A stretch of DNA of 40,432 bases from Cyanobacteria bacterium RUI128 (GTDB lineage Bacteria; Cyanobacteriota; Vampirovibrionia; Gastranaerophilales; Gastranaerophilaceae), in NCBI GenBank assembly GCA_024695725.1, contig JAILHQ010000020.1, positions 1-40,432 of the forward strand, given 5' to 3'. Position 1 is the stretch's first letter, and every line of letters starts with the position of its first letter. The notes below the pieces were generated by a model. It was not told where the DNA came from. It saw only the letters and a list, made by a program, of their open reading frames with translations, and did not search any database. Positions 17,529 through 26,493 of the stretch are shown here, piece by piece. A program made the position numbers and the translations under genes.

Positions 17529-17558
17529 ATTATATAATATTATAATTATACTTTTCAA
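17529..17558 (-). promoter_or_regulatory. Promoter predicting a leaderless ribF mRNA
   Basis: On the minus strand: TTGAAA (17558-17553), an 18-base spacer, TATAAT (17534-17529), then only 6 bases (TTTCGT) before the ATG. Transcription from this promoter would start at or within a base or two of the start codon. Confidence 0.7.
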
Positions 17559-17886
17559 GTAAAAAGGTGTATTTTTATTGTTAAGAAATTAAAAGTTAAA
17601 GTTTTAAGAAATGTAACAATTATTGAAATTTGTGCACTATTGTGTAAATTTTTGTAACAAAATTGCGAACAATCACGTTAAAATTCATCTTCATACTAAG
17701 GATTAAGCCAAAGACTTTTTAAATGTGCAAAACACTTGTCACCACTGCATTTACCCCAAATATTAACGTTTGTAACGATATCGACGTGAACGTTAAAGTT
17801 TACGTCTATTAATGACGTAGATATAAACGTTATAACAATTGCCAATTCTGGCAAAACCTAGGGAAAATAAAGGAAACAAGCGAACT
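17559..17886. other. Long intergenic region before GLUG copy 2
   Basis: 328 bases without a gene. It holds an HLR1-like box (17641-17658), three AACGTT palindromes (17765-17770, 17789-17794, 17826-17831) and a nested hairpin: TACGTC (17801-17806) with GACGTA (17814-17819) inside the pair of AACGTT at 17789 and 17826, with 6-base internal loops on both sides. The 166-bp family repeat starts at 17835. The promoter is not clear; a weak CATACT at 17692-17697 would put the HLR1-like box around -42 to -60. Confidence 0.55.
17641..17658 (-). promoter_or_regulatory. HLR1-like direct repeat before GLUG copy 2
   Basis: Read on the minus strand: GTTACAAA-AA-TTTACACA, the HLR1 pattern with one mismatch (C at position 7 of the second box). 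The 20-mer it belongs to (TGTAAATTTTTGTAACAAAA, 17643-17662) differs at one base from that upstream of copy 3. It lies 228 bases before the ATG, further than at the other sites. Confidence 0.5.
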
Positions 17887-18000
17887 ATGGGTATGTCGTC
17901 ATCACAAGCTAGATTATTGAATCTGACTGCAAGAATGCACCAGATTGAATACAAAGCTGCCAAACTGGAGGCTCAAAAACTCCAGATGGCGAACGAATCA
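17835..18000 (+). repeat. GLUG-family 5' repeat, copy 2
   Basis: Matches 1-166 at 164 of 166 bases, including the leader hairpin (17839-17854) and the ribosome-binding site. Beyond 18000 it no longer matches copy 1 but continues to match copy 3 up to 18023. Confidence 0.9.
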
Positions 18001-20585
18001 CGCCGTGTTTACGAAGAATACCTTATTGCATTAGATGCAACAAAGGTTCAATATAGTTCGATTGCGCCTGACGGCAGCATCGTATTCAAAGATGCAAATA
18101 TGAATATCCTTCAAAATGGTGTAATTTATGGCTATACAGGAGAACATTCAAATGAAGTACTCTTTATGCAGCGTAAAAACGGTACAATAATGCTAACAAA
18201 GGCAGTGGCTGATGCAAACAGTATTCCAGAAACAGGTGTTGAAACAAGAGATATGGATACGTACATCAGGGAAACAACCCACGAAGAGAAAACAAAGTTA
18301 TATGGAACAAAATGGGAAGATGATACTTCGCATATTGCAAGCTTTACCCCTGTTCCAAATAGTGGTATAGCGCATTTGGTGCATCATCCTATACTTACGA
18401 TAATATTGCGCTTAATGGAACATTTACTGATACCGGTGTAAGTGATGACATCCTTGTATCTGGTAATACATATACAATTTCAACAGCTGAAGATTTAAAA
18501 CACTTGGCGAGCCTTGTAAATAGCGGTCAAGAGGCATCCGGTGTAACATTTGTCCTGAAAAACAACATAAATATGTCAGGCGTTACTGACTTTGAACCGA
18601 TTGGTGTAAATGGTTATAAATTTAAAGGAACATTTGATGGCAATGGGTATGCAATTAGTAATTTAACAACAGATACAAATACAAGTGGCGGTTTATTTGG
18701 ATCTGCCTATAATGCCACTATAAGAAATGTTAATTTAGTAAATGTCGATATAACAGGAACAGGTTCTAGTGGAGGCTTAGCAGGTTGGGCTGATAAATGT
18801 ACGATTACTAATTGTAGCGCAACCGGCTCTGTATATTGTAATGGCGGATATTTCGCAGGCGGTTTAATTGGTAGTGCAGATGAGGCAACAATCACGCAAT
18901 GTTATGCAAATGTAACAGTTACTCACAGAAATACAACCCATGCAGATGATTCAAGTGGTGGTTTTATTGGCAATATTAACGGTGATACAATTACAAACTG
19001 TATGTCTGAAGGCAGTGTATCGGGAACAAAACGTGTTGGCGGTTTTGTAGGTAACTCAAGTCAAGGTATAAATCATATACTTTCAATTATTGATAATTGT
19101 TATTCAACAACAGATCCTTCTTCTGTTGCATCTGGTGCAGTAGGTTCATTCTTTGGTGCAAATTTACGTAATGAAACAGTAACAAATTGTAAGTCCACAA
19201 AAACAACTGCAAGTCTTCATTTTGTCGGTACGGGTCATGCGATAACAGAAGGTACCTCTACTGTGACATCAAATCCAACAAACTTTTCAAGTCATAGTGC
19301 AAGCACAACTGACGCAATAGAAATATCAGAACTAGGTAAACCTTATGAAATTAATCAAAAAACAATTCCATCTATAGCTTCGGATGGAAGCGGAGGAATG
19401 TATTCTAATATCTTGGCAGCATTAAACAAAGCCGGAGTATATGATTCACATACGAATTCTCCATCAGATATACCTGGCAAAGTAAAAACATTCCTTCTTA
19501 GTTTTAGTGATGACAACACAGGGAATTCAAGATTATGGCATTTGAATCAAGCATTAGTTACCTACTTAAATTCTTCAGAGGTTACAAATGCATTTACAAC
19601 AGCCTTAGCAAGTGATATCAATTCAACAACTTCAAGTGCGACAAATTCATATCAAAATATTGGAACAGAATATGATTCAATCAGACAAACTAATAACAGT
19701 TCTTGGACACCTACATACCACGCAGGAACTGCCGGAACACTTAATATTCCAAATATTGAAACAATAAAATCAGAAGTTATTGCATCATTCAATAAAGCAG
19801 GGTTCACTACAACAGAAGCGCAAATAAATTCGTTCTTTAACAGATATAGCACTTCTGATAATACAGATCTTGCTTATTTAGCAAATATTAACGATATAGT
19901 AAATAATTATGTTTCGACTAATTCGACAACACAACTTACTGATTTAAAAAACATTATAGAAGGTGGAACATCGAAAATGGAAGTACTTCCTTCATATATT
20001 GATGCCCCATCCCATTACACGATAACAATGAACCCAACCCCGCAAGATATAAACATACACTATGTTCAAGTCGAAGTAGAAGATCCGACAAATGTAATTG
20101 GTGAATACTGGGATACATCAAAAGCAATTATTGCACAAGCAATGTCTATGTGGAAATTGCTTCAAAGAGGAATTGAAATTGTTGATGAACCTCTTGCATC
20201 CAGTACTGAATATTTGAAGAATCTGTTAGAAACAGGCGAAGCTGTATTAACCTCATATAAACTGGAAAACTTTGCTACATACAGTTCATTGTCTGCAACT
20301 GAAATAGAACACATGTCAGACAGTGATTTTGATGAATTGATGGGTATTATAAATACAAGTGTTGCCGTTAATACATCTGTGAGAGAAGTTGCAGATGAAA
20401 CCAATTTAAGAAAAGCAGAAGCTAAATATGAAGCTGATATGAGAAAAATTGACCACAAGGACAGAAGATATGATACCGAATTAGCTGCATTAGATGCAGA
20501 AAGAAATGCTATAAAATCCGAAATGGAAACACTCAAGACTGTTGCTAAAGATAACGTAGAAAGAACCTTCAAACTATTCTCATAA
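17887..20585 (+). pseudogene. GLUG-repeat modular protein, copy 2, frameshifted
   Basis: About 899 codons in two frames. The first frame starts at ATG 17887 (MGMSSSQ) and ends at 18441. The second is open from 18363 and runs to 20585. Between about 18360 and 18380 the meaning passes from FTPVPNSG in the first frame to FGASSYTYDN in the second, which a single missing base would explain. No slippery heptamer or homopolymer is there, so this is a mutation or sequencing error, not phase variation or programmed shifting. After the shift come TISTAEDLKHL, canonical GLUG units (GGLAGWADKCTITNCSATG; GGFIGN; GGFVGN), two helical modules (AALNKAG; ASFNKAG) and the conserved coiled-coil end ERTFKLFS. 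If the missing base is an assembly error, this is a full protein like copy 1. Confidence 0.8.
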
Positions 20586-20637
20586 GGTAAACGTAAAACT
20601 ATATTTGCGATTTTAAGGGCTATGTATACATAAAATA

Positions 20638-20886
20638 TTAATCTTCAAATTCAGCAGCTTCGCCTTCTTCACTTGCGAGCTCAAGCATTCTGTAAACCAT
20701 GTAAGCGCCAAGTGCAACAGCCTTAGGATCAAGCTCCGTACTTTTTGCAGCCTCAAGAATTGATGTGTTAACCTCCGGGTTCTCTTCTTTGATATAGTGA
20801 ATCATATTTTTTCTCCAGGCTCTTACGTCCTGAAAAGCTTCCGCAAATACCAACGATGATTGTTCTTCAGTAATTAATGGCAACAT
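20638..20886 (-). CDS. Small acidic helical protein, unknown function
   Basis: 82 aa, strongly acidic at the C-terminus (ASEEGEAAEFED). The start at 20886 is supported by CAGGAGAG about 6 bases upstream. The sequence is predicted mostly helical, cytoplasmic, with no Cys, signal peptide or membrane segment. No family recognised. It converges on GLUG copy 2 with 52 bases between and no visible terminator, and diverges from lpxK across a 110-bp AT-rich region. Confidence 0.7.
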   Translation of the reverse strand: MLPLITEEQSSLVFAEAFQDVRAWRKNMIHYIKEENPEVNTSILEAAKSTELDPKAVALGAYMVYRMLELASEEGEAAEFED

Positions 20887-20928
20887 AATGCTCTCCTGTC
20901 ATAATTATTATATACAAAAGTTTAGATT

Positions 20929-20957
20929 TTGTATATATGTTAATTTTATTGTATCAT
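20929..20957 (+). promoter_or_regulatory. Promoter of lpxK-nth
   Basis: TTGTAT (20929-20934), a 17-base spacer and TATCAT (20952-20957), 39 bases before the lpxK ATG. The fit is moderate; no clear ribosome-binding site follows. Confidence 0.5.
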
Positions 20958-20996
20958 GTGTGAGTCGAGAGTGGAAATTTTTTATAAATAATAACA

Positions 20997-22022
20997 ATGG
21001 ATCTAAAAACTAAAATAACAAAACTACATTACGATAAGAATGCAAAAGGTCTTTTTGTTGATATGCTTGATTTCTTTTCAATCTTTTACGGTGCCGTATC
21101 AGGAATAAGAAATAAACTCTATGACAAAGGGATACTTAAACAGGTTAAAATAAATGCAAAAGTGATATCTGTCGGCAACGTTACAACGGGCGGAGTCGGC
21201 AAAACCCCGTTAGTCGCAAAACTTGCCCAATACTATATTGACAAGGACGAAAAAGTTGCTGTCATTTCAAGAGGGTACGGCGGAAAACTCTCAAACAAGA
21301 AAGTGAACCTTATCTCTGACGGTGTAAATGTATATCATGATGCAACAGAAGCAGGCGATGAAGCCTATTGGCACGCAATCAATAACCCAATGAGCTGCGT
21401 TTTAACCTGCAAAGACAGAGTAAAAGCCGCTAAATATGCAGTGGATACTCTTGGATGCTCTGTAATAATTCTTGACGACGGTTTCCAGCACAGACACATT
21501 GCACGTGATATGGATATCGTACTTGTCGATTCCGAACTTTGTTTCGGGAATGAAAAACTTTTGCCTGCAGGCCCATTGAGAGAAGGCAAAGAAGCCTTTA
21601 ACAGAATAGACAGACTTGTAATCGTAAACAAGAGCGATAACAAAGAACGTGCAGAAAAATATGCCAAAATTATGGGCAAAAAACTTAAGTGTCCTGCTGT
21701 TGTATGCAACTCTCAATGCGATTATATCTATAACATAGTATCAGGTGAACGTCTTGCCTCCGGTGAAGCAATTACAGCGCTCTGTGCAATTGGTCAGCCT
21801 GAGCAGTTCTTCCGTTTTCTGAACGATAAATATGAAGTTATCAACAAGGTTACTTATGACGATCATCACTTATACACAAACTCAGAACTCAGTAAAATAA
21901 AGGGCACTATCGTCACAACAGAAAAAGATGCAGTTAAATTAGCCAAATTCAACAGAAAAGATATCTACGCGCTTAAGCTTAAAATCGATTTAGATATCGA
22001 TTCACTTGTCGGGGAAGAATAA
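20997..22022 (+). CDS. lpxK: Tetraacyldisaccharide 4'-kinase
   Basis: 341 aa, normal length. Phosphorylates the lipid A disaccharide at the 4' position, on the cytoplasmic face of the inner membrane. Seen: the P-loop GNVTTGGVGKTP (60-71), ISRGYGGK (95-102), LDDGFQHR near 155, and LLPAGPLREG. An N-terminal hydrophobic stretch (DMLDFFSIFYGAVSGI) fits the membrane-embedded end of LpxK. Together with lpxA in this window it shows that the cell makes lipid A. The stop overlaps the nth start by one base (TAATG). Confidence 0.94.
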   Translation: MDLKTKITKLHYDKNAKGLFVDMLDFFSIFYGAVSGIRNKLYDKGILKQVKINAKVISVGNVTTGGVGKTPLVAKLAQYYIDKDEKVAVISRGYGGKLSNKKVNLISDGVNVYHDATEAGDEAYWHAINNPMSCVLTCKDRVKAAKYAVDTLGCSVIILDDGFQHRHIARDMDIVLVDSELCFGNEKLLPAGPLREGKEAFNRIDRLVIVNKSDNKERAEKYAKIMGKKLKCPAVVCNSQCDYIYNIVSGERLASGEAITALCAIGQPEQFFRFLNDKYEVINKVTYDDHHLYTNSELSKIKGTIVTTEKDAVKLAKFNRKDIYALKLKIDLDIDSLVGEE

Positions 22023-22654
22023 TGAAGAACATAGATAAAATCGTCCACGATTTAAAAAAGGCGGAACAGCCTCAAAGTGATTTTGTCAAACTTATGGAAG
22101 AGTTTCACGATCCTTATCTTGTCTTAATCGGCTGTATCTTAAGCCTGAGAACAAACGACAGAACGACATACCCTGCAACTCTCAGAATGTTAAAACTTGC
22201 AAAAACACCGCAGGAAATGGCAAAAGTAGATGTTAAGGACTTGGAAAAAGCGATTTATCCTGTCGGATTTTATGCAAACAAAGCAAAACAAATCATTGAA
22301 TTATCAAAAATAATAACAGAAGAACTTGACAGCAAGGTTCCCGATACAATAGAAGATTTATGCAAATTCAACGGTGTCGGCAGAAAAACAGCAAATCTCG
22401 TTCTGGCAAAAGGATTCAATACCCCTGCCATCTGTGTTGATGTACACGTTCACAGAATATGCAACAGACTTGGGCTGATTAAAACAAAGAACCCTGAAGA
22501 AACAGAGTTTGCACTCAGAGATAAACTTCCGCAGAAATACTGGCTTGATATCAACACAATACTTGTAACGCACGGACAGAATATATGCAAGCCGATTAAA
22601 CCGTTATGCAGTCAATGCCCTATTGAACAATACTGCAAAAAAATACTAAAATAA
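22022..22654 (+). CDS. nth: Endonuclease III (DNA glycosylase/AP lyase)
   Basis: 210 aa, typical size. Removes oxidised pyrimidines and cuts the abasic site. The helix-hairpin-helix GVGRKTANLVLA carries catalytic Lys122, and ICVDVHVHR carries Asp140. The iron-sulfur cluster motif C-x6-C-x2-C-x5-C is complete (Cys189, 196, 199, 205). Translationally coupled to lpxK. Confidence 0.96.
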   Translation: MKNIDKIVHDLKKAEQPQSDFVKLMEEFHDPYLVLIGCILSLRTNDRTTYPATLRMLKLAKTPQEMAKVDVKDLEKAIYPVGFYANKAKQIIELSKIITEELDSKVPDTIEDLCKFNGVGRKTANLVLAKGFNTPAICVDVHVHRICNRLGLIKTKNPEETEFALRDKLPQKYWLDINTILVTHGQNICKPIKPLCSQCPIEQYCKKILK

Positions 22655-22692
22655 TCCCCCTCATACTAAAGTATAAATTTTACAAAATCCTC

Positions 22693-22720
22693 TTGAAAAA
22701 GGATAAAAAACTATTAAAAT
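22693..22720 (+). promoter_or_regulatory. Promoter predicting a leaderless mRNA (coiled-coil gene)
   Basis: TTGAAA (22693-22698), a 16-base spacer and TAAAAT (22715-22720), followed by only 7 bases (AAGTTGT) before ATG 22728. No ribosome-binding site is possible in that space. Confidence 0.65.
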
Positions 22721-22727
22721 AAGTTGT

Positions 22728-23102
22728 ATGATACGAGAATTTTTCGGTAAAATTTTATCGATTAGAACAACCCCGAGAGGTGCTATCCTGACTTTCCTCG
22801 GGGAAGAATATATTCCTGCAAAATCTGTTGAAGGACTCACCGACAGCATAAAAATTCTCGAAGCAGCCATGGAAAAAAGAATCATGACTATTAAAATCAT
22901 GGAAACCAGACTTCAAAAAAACAAAGATCTTATCGAGAGAATGCACAAAGCTCTTGAAGCTCAAAACCGACAATTACACGAACAAATGGATTTAATAAAT
23001 ACCCAAAGACAACAACTGCGGCATATCGACCAAATCGACTGGAGAATGAACAAACTTAAGATGGAACACAAAAAGCTTAAAAAAATGACTATTGGGGACT
23101 AA
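22728..23102 (+). CDS. Short coiled-coil protein, unknown function
   Basis: 124 aa. The first 35 residues look like a small beta domain (GKILSIRTTPRGAILTFLGE), the rest is one long charged coiled coil (SIKILEAAMEKRIM; LIERMHKALEAQNRQLHEQM) of about 80 residues. No signal peptide or membrane segment. I do not recognise the family. It has its own promoter set so close to the ATG that the transcript is probably leaderless. Its stop lies 36 bases before the LipM-like gene, which also has its own promoter. Confidence 0.75.
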   Translation: MIREFFGKILSIRTTPRGAILTFLGEEYIPAKSVEGLTDSIKILEAAMEKRIMTIKIMETRLQKNKDLIERMHKALEAQNRQLHEQMDLINTQRQQLRHIDQIDWRMNKLKMEHKKLKKMTIGD

Positions 23103-23104
23103 TC

Positions 23105-23132
23105 TTGTCTTATATCTTTCAATCAATATAAT
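23105..23132 (+). promoter_or_regulatory. Promoter predicting a leaderless mRNA (LipM-like gene)
   Basis: TTGTCT (23105-23110), a 16-base spacer and TATAAT (23127-23132), then 6 bases (AATCTT) before ATG 23139. It begins 2 bases after the stop of the coiled-coil gene. Confidence 0.7.
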
Positions 23133-23138
23133 AATCTT

Positions 23139-23795
23139 ATGAAATTCATAGATTATTCGGTAAGAACAGGAAAAGAAAATATGCAAATCGATTCCGATTT
23201 GCTTGATGAGGCGATAGAACATAACTACCGCGAGCCTGTTTTCAGGCTGTACGGCTGGTCGCCCGCGTGCGTATCCTTAGGAAGAAACCAAAAGGAAGAC
23301 TTCATTGATAACAGGTTGCTAAAAGAGATGAAGATAGACTGTGTACGCAGATTAACAGGCGGAAGAGCACTACTTCACGACAACGAACTTACGTACAGCT
23401 ATATTTCCCCAGCTGACATTATCCCGAACGGAAAGAATGTAGCAGAATCATATAAATACATTTCCGGCATCTGGATAGAAATCTTCAGAAACCTCGGAAT
23501 AGAACTGACCCTCGGAAGTTTACCCAGACACATCACAAAAAATAACTACTGTATGGCAATCTCAACGGGGGCAGATTTATGCAAGGACGGCAAAAAGTTC
23601 ATAGGTTCCGCACAATGCCGAAAAAACGGCTATATATTACAACACGGCTCAATTTTAATTGATTACGACAAAGAAAAACTTGATAAAGTTTTTAATGAAA
23701 AGACTGATTATTCAACCATTACAACCCTGAAAGAAATTAATAACTCTTTAGACCTCACAGATATAATCAATTCTGTAAAAACTGTTATATTGTAA
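23139..23795 (+). CDS. Biotin/lipoate A/B ligase-family acyltransferase (LipM-like)
   Basis: 218 aa. The fold's signatures are RRLTGGRALLHD (70-81), ELTYS (83-87), KKFIGSAQCRKNG (152-164) and LQHGSIL (167-173). The GSAQ segment with a preceding Cys138 (NNYCMAIS) suits an octanoyltransferase of the LipM/LipL type, which moves octanoyl groups from acyl carrier protein through a Cys thioester to lipoyl domains. It is shorter than LipM (about 280 aa) and lacks the accessory domain of LplA. Either lipoate synthesis or scavenging remains possible. Confidence 0.8.
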   Translation: MKFIDYSVRTGKENMQIDSDLLDEAIEHNYREPVFRLYGWSPACVSLGRNQKEDFIDNRLLKEMKIDCVRRLTGGRALLHDNELTYSYISPADIIPNGKNVAESYKYISGIWIEIFRNLGIELTLGSLPRHITKNNYCMAISTGADLCKDGKKFIGSAQCRKNGYILQHGSILIDYDKEKLDKVFNEKTDYSTITTLKEINNSLDLTDIINSVKTVIL

Positions 23796-23850
23796 AAATT
23801 TGAATAATTTTAAGCAATTTTTAAGCTGTAAAAACTCTTTAAATATATAT

Positions 23851-23860
23851 GTAACGTTAC
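23851..23860. promoter_or_regulatory. Perfect palindrome before the zinc-protease gene
   Basis: GTAACGTTAC is a 10-bp perfect palindrome, 16 bases before ATG 23877, within the likely leader or promoter. Related AACGTT or GTTAACG sequences lie before GLUG copies 2 and 3 and the 107-aa gene. It could be an operator; short AT-rich palindromes also arise by chance. Confidence 0.35.
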
Positions 23861-23876
23861 TGAAGGGCATTTTTAC

Positions 23877-25076
23877 ATGGGAATAGAAACCAATACTTAT
23901 AACAATAAAATCGGGCAGTCTTATGCCCCGAGTTACAATGCCGTTCAGATAAATCTTGACCAACCGACTGCAAACATAGCCCAACAGCCGGTTATTTATG
24001 ACTACCCGCAGGCTGACGGACAAATATACTATCCGCCACTGCCTAAAAAACCCGTTAATTTCGGACAAAACACTACGGTAACAAAAACCCCTTCAGGCGT
24101 TGGAGATTTTGAAAACTACAAGGAAATCGACAGCAACGGTAATGTAATATCATCTGTTGAATATTTCGATAACGGAACAGAAATCACGCAGGTTATAAAT
24201 ACAAAATCTTATGATGGTTCAACCATTGAAAAAGTTACCACCAACGGTAACGGCGTAAACAAGATGACACTTGCTATTAAAGATGAAAACGGCAATATTC
24301 TTTTAAATAAAGAAAAATCCCATGCAAGATACGGTAACGATATGGCTTTGACCGTTGTAAACGGTGAGGAATACAAAACAACAGGACTCAGTGGCGATAT
24401 CATAACGATCGAACACAACGGTCAGGTGACAACAATTGATTTGAACAAACTTGTATCTTCTGATACAAAGGTTCTGCCTGAGGATAAAGTTGCTGATTGG
24501 ACAACAAAAAAAGATGGACTAACACCGGAAGATAAAGAAAAATTATTAAAACAGATTAAAGACATGCCTGCAGATGACTTGCTAAAAGTAAACAAGATAA
24601 TTAATTCAATACATCGCCTGGAGGAAAGAAGCGGATACGAAAGTTTTTATTCAAATAATGACGAAGGCCAGTTACTTTTGTTCGGAAGAAAAATAGGCAA
24701 TTCAACTGCCTTGCATGAGCTTGGGCACGCAGTAAACAATGCTGACGGAAAAACAAACAGATCTGATCTACAACACTATATAGACATCAGAAAAATCGAA
24801 GAAGAAAATTTCCTAAAACGCTGCAATACAAAGGATGAAGCTGATGAATGGTGTAAAGACAAATTCACGGATGTTGACAATCTGATAAAATTTGGGATGA
24901 CAAAAGAAGACGCAATAAGTGTCTTAAGAGATGAAACTTTTGCAGAAGCCTATTCCATACTCAATAATCCGACAATTACGCCATCAGACGACCAGTTCCA
25001 GACAATGCGCGCATTGGGACATATGAAAGCATTCCCTAAAACTATGGTTGAAGTTGAAAAACACAGTGAGGTTTAA
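23877..25076 (+). CDS. Putative zinc metallopeptidase, lethal-factor-like (HELGH...FAEAY)
   Basis: 399 aa, not an annotated housekeeping family. Residues 1-75 are low-complexity and Pro/Gln/Tyr-rich (YYPPLPKKPVNFGQN). About 80-190 is a run of beta-hairpin units with Asn-Gly turns (DSNGN, FDNGT, DENGNIL, EHNGQ). The C-terminal half is helical and contains the zincin motif HELGH (280-284, in STALHELGHAVNNAD). A distal FAEAY (355-359) supplies a likely third ligand, Glu357. HExxH followed by FAEA[FY] about 70 residues later is the pattern of the anthrax lethal-factor-type (ATLF/M34) domain. No Sec signal is seen. The layout fits a protein delivered by a dedicated route, or an intracellular protease; its target is unknown. 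The fold assignment is motif-based. Confidence 0.65.
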   Translation: MGIETNTYNNKIGQSYAPSYNAVQINLDQPTANIAQQPVIYDYPQADGQIYYPPLPKKPVNFGQNTTVTKTPSGVGDFENYKEIDSNGNVISSVEYFDNGTEITQVINTKSYDGSTIEKVTTNGNGVNKMTLAIKDENGNILLNKEKSHARYGNDMALTVVNGEEYKTTGLSGDIITIEHNGQVTTIDLNKLVSSDTKVLPEDKVADWTTKKDGLTPEDKEKLLKQIKDMPADDLLKVNKIINSIHRLEERSGYESFYSNNDEGQLLLFGRKIGNSTALHELGHAVNNADGKTNRSDLQHYIDIRKIEEENFLKRCNTKDEADEWCKDKFTDVDNLIKFGMTKEDAISVLRDETFAEAYSILNNPTITPSDDQFQTMRALGHMKAFPKTMVEVEKHSEV

Positions 25077-25125
25077 TAGCTGCATTTAATTGTAAATTTT
25101 ATTTAATTCTGTTCACTATTCTCTA

Positions 25126-25152
25126 TTCACTCTTCACTATTAATAATAAAAT
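25126..25152 (+). promoter_or_regulatory. Possible purB promoter close to the ATG
   Basis: TAAAAT (25147-25152) lies 6 bases before the purB ATG. The -35 is weak: TTCACT at 25126-25131 with a 15-base spacer. TTCACT occurs three times here (25112, 25126, 25133) as part of a short degenerate repeat of TTCACTATT. The arrangement resembles the stronger leaderless promoters in the window. Confidence 0.4.
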
Positions 25153-25158
25153 GATTAT

Positions 25159-26454
25159 ATGATAGACAGATATTCACGTCCCGAAATGGCAAATATTTGG
25201 GATATTAACTCAAAATTTGATTATTACTTAAGAGTAGAGCTTGCAGTCTGCGATGCTTATGCGGAATTAGGGCACTTTCCAAAAGATGAGATAGCAAAAG
25301 TCCGCAAAAAAGCAAAGTTCAGCGTAGAAAGAATTGACAAAATTGAGGCGGAAGTACATCACGATGTAATCGCCTTTCTGACTTGTGTAAATGAATCATT
25401 AGGCGCAAACCTGTCCAGATATATGCACGTTGGAATGACAAGTTCTGACGTTATAGATACGGCTTTTGCTCTTCAGATACACGACAGTTCGGAAATCATC
25501 CGAGATGACTTTGATGCCCTCTTAGAAACAGTCCGGATGATGGCAGAAAAATACAAATACACCGTATGCATAGGACGTTCTCACGGAATACATGCGGAAA
25601 TAACAACTTTTGGGCTAAAACTCTTAAACATATACGATATGCTCGAAAGAGTTTATAAAAACTTTGTTGATTCGGCAGAAGAAATAAGAGTAGGTCAGAT
25701 ATCAGGGCCTGTTGGTACCTACAGCAACTTACCGATAGATTTAGAACCTGTTGTATGCAAAAACCTCGGACTTAAACCAGCAAGAATATCAACACAGATA
25801 ATTGCAAGAGATTACCACGCAAGGTATATGCAGTCTTTAGGTCTGATAGCATCCGTTATAGAAAACATAGCGACAGAAATAAGACATCTGCAAAGGACCG
25901 AAGTGCGAGAAGTTGAAGAAGGTTTCTCAAGCACACAGAAGGGTTCTTCTGCGATGCCACACAAGAAAAACCCTGTACTGTCGGAAAATCTGTGCGGGCT
26001 TGCACGTGTCGTAAGAAATAATGTTAATACGGCAATGGAAAATATTATTCTCTGGCACGAACGCGACATTTCACACAGTTCGGCAGAAAGAATAATCTTC
26101 CCTGACTCGCTTACGCTTATTGATTTTATGCTGACAAGACTGAATAACGTCTTATCAAATCTTGTCATAAAAGAAGATAATATGAATAAGAACACAAATT
26201 TATTCGGCGGCATAGTATATTCACAAAAAGTCCTTCTTGCTCTTATAGAAAAAGGAATGACAAGAGAAGATGCGTACAGAATTGTTCAGAGAAATGCACT
26301 TGATGCATTTGAGAACAACGGGAACTTCAGGTACAACCTTGAGCACGATGACGATATTCTTGAGAACCTCTCAACAGACGAGTTAGATGACTGTTTTGAC
26401 AAAAATGAATATCTGAGAAATGTCAATAAGATTTACGAAAAATTTGTTTTTTAA
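25159..26454 (+). CDS. purB: Adenylosuccinate lyase
   Basis: 431 aa. Cleaves SAICAR and adenylosuccinate, two steps of purine synthesis. The fumarase/aspartase-superfamily signature is seen in full as GSSAMPHKKNPV, with the His region of GRSHGIHAEITTFG and the segment MTSSDVIDTA. It starts at MIDRYSRPEMANIW, the normal N-terminus of the bacterial (B. subtilis-like) form. Transcribed apart from its neighbours. The next gene's promoter begins right after its stop. Confidence 0.97.
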   Translation: MIDRYSRPEMANIWDINSKFDYYLRVELAVCDAYAELGHFPKDEIAKVRKKAKFSVERIDKIEAEVHHDVIAFLTCVNESLGANLSRYMHVGMTSSDVIDTAFALQIHDSSEIIRDDFDALLETVRMMAEKYKYTVCIGRSHGIHAEITTFGLKLLNIYDMLERVYKNFVDSAEEIRVGQISGPVGTYSNLPIDLEPVVCKNLGLKPARISTQIIARDYHARYMQSLGLIASVIENIATEIRHLQRTEVREVEEGFSSTQKGSSAMPHKKNPVLSENLCGLARVVRNNVNTAMENIILWHERDISHSSAERIIFPDSLTLIDFMLTRLNNVLSNLVIKEDNMNKNTNLFGGIVYSQKVLLALIEKGMTREDAYRIVQRNALDAFENNGNFRYNLEHDDDILENLSTDELDDCFDKNEYLRNVNKIYEKFVF

Positions 26455-26457
26455 ATA

Positions 26458-26486
26458 TTGCGCACAGCGGAAGAATTTAGTAAAAT
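26458..26486 (+). promoter_or_regulatory. Promoter predicting a leaderless mRNA (U32-family gene)
   Basis: TTGCGC (26458-26463), a 17-base spacer and TAAAAT (26481-26486), then 7 bases (ACGAATT) before ATG 26494. The TTG of the -35 box is in frame with the gene and creates a false upstream start. Confidence 0.65.
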
Positions 26487-26493
26487 ACGAATT

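Noticed and set aside
18360..18441. Programmed frameshifting or phase variation in GLUG copy 2
   Set aside because: There is no slippery heptamer, homopolymer or short repeat at the crossover, and no stimulatory hairpin just behind it.
25112..25138. CRISPR-like or satellite array at the TTCACT repeats
   Set aside because: The repeats are 6-9 bases, irregularly spaced and only three in number; simple-sequence drift explains them.
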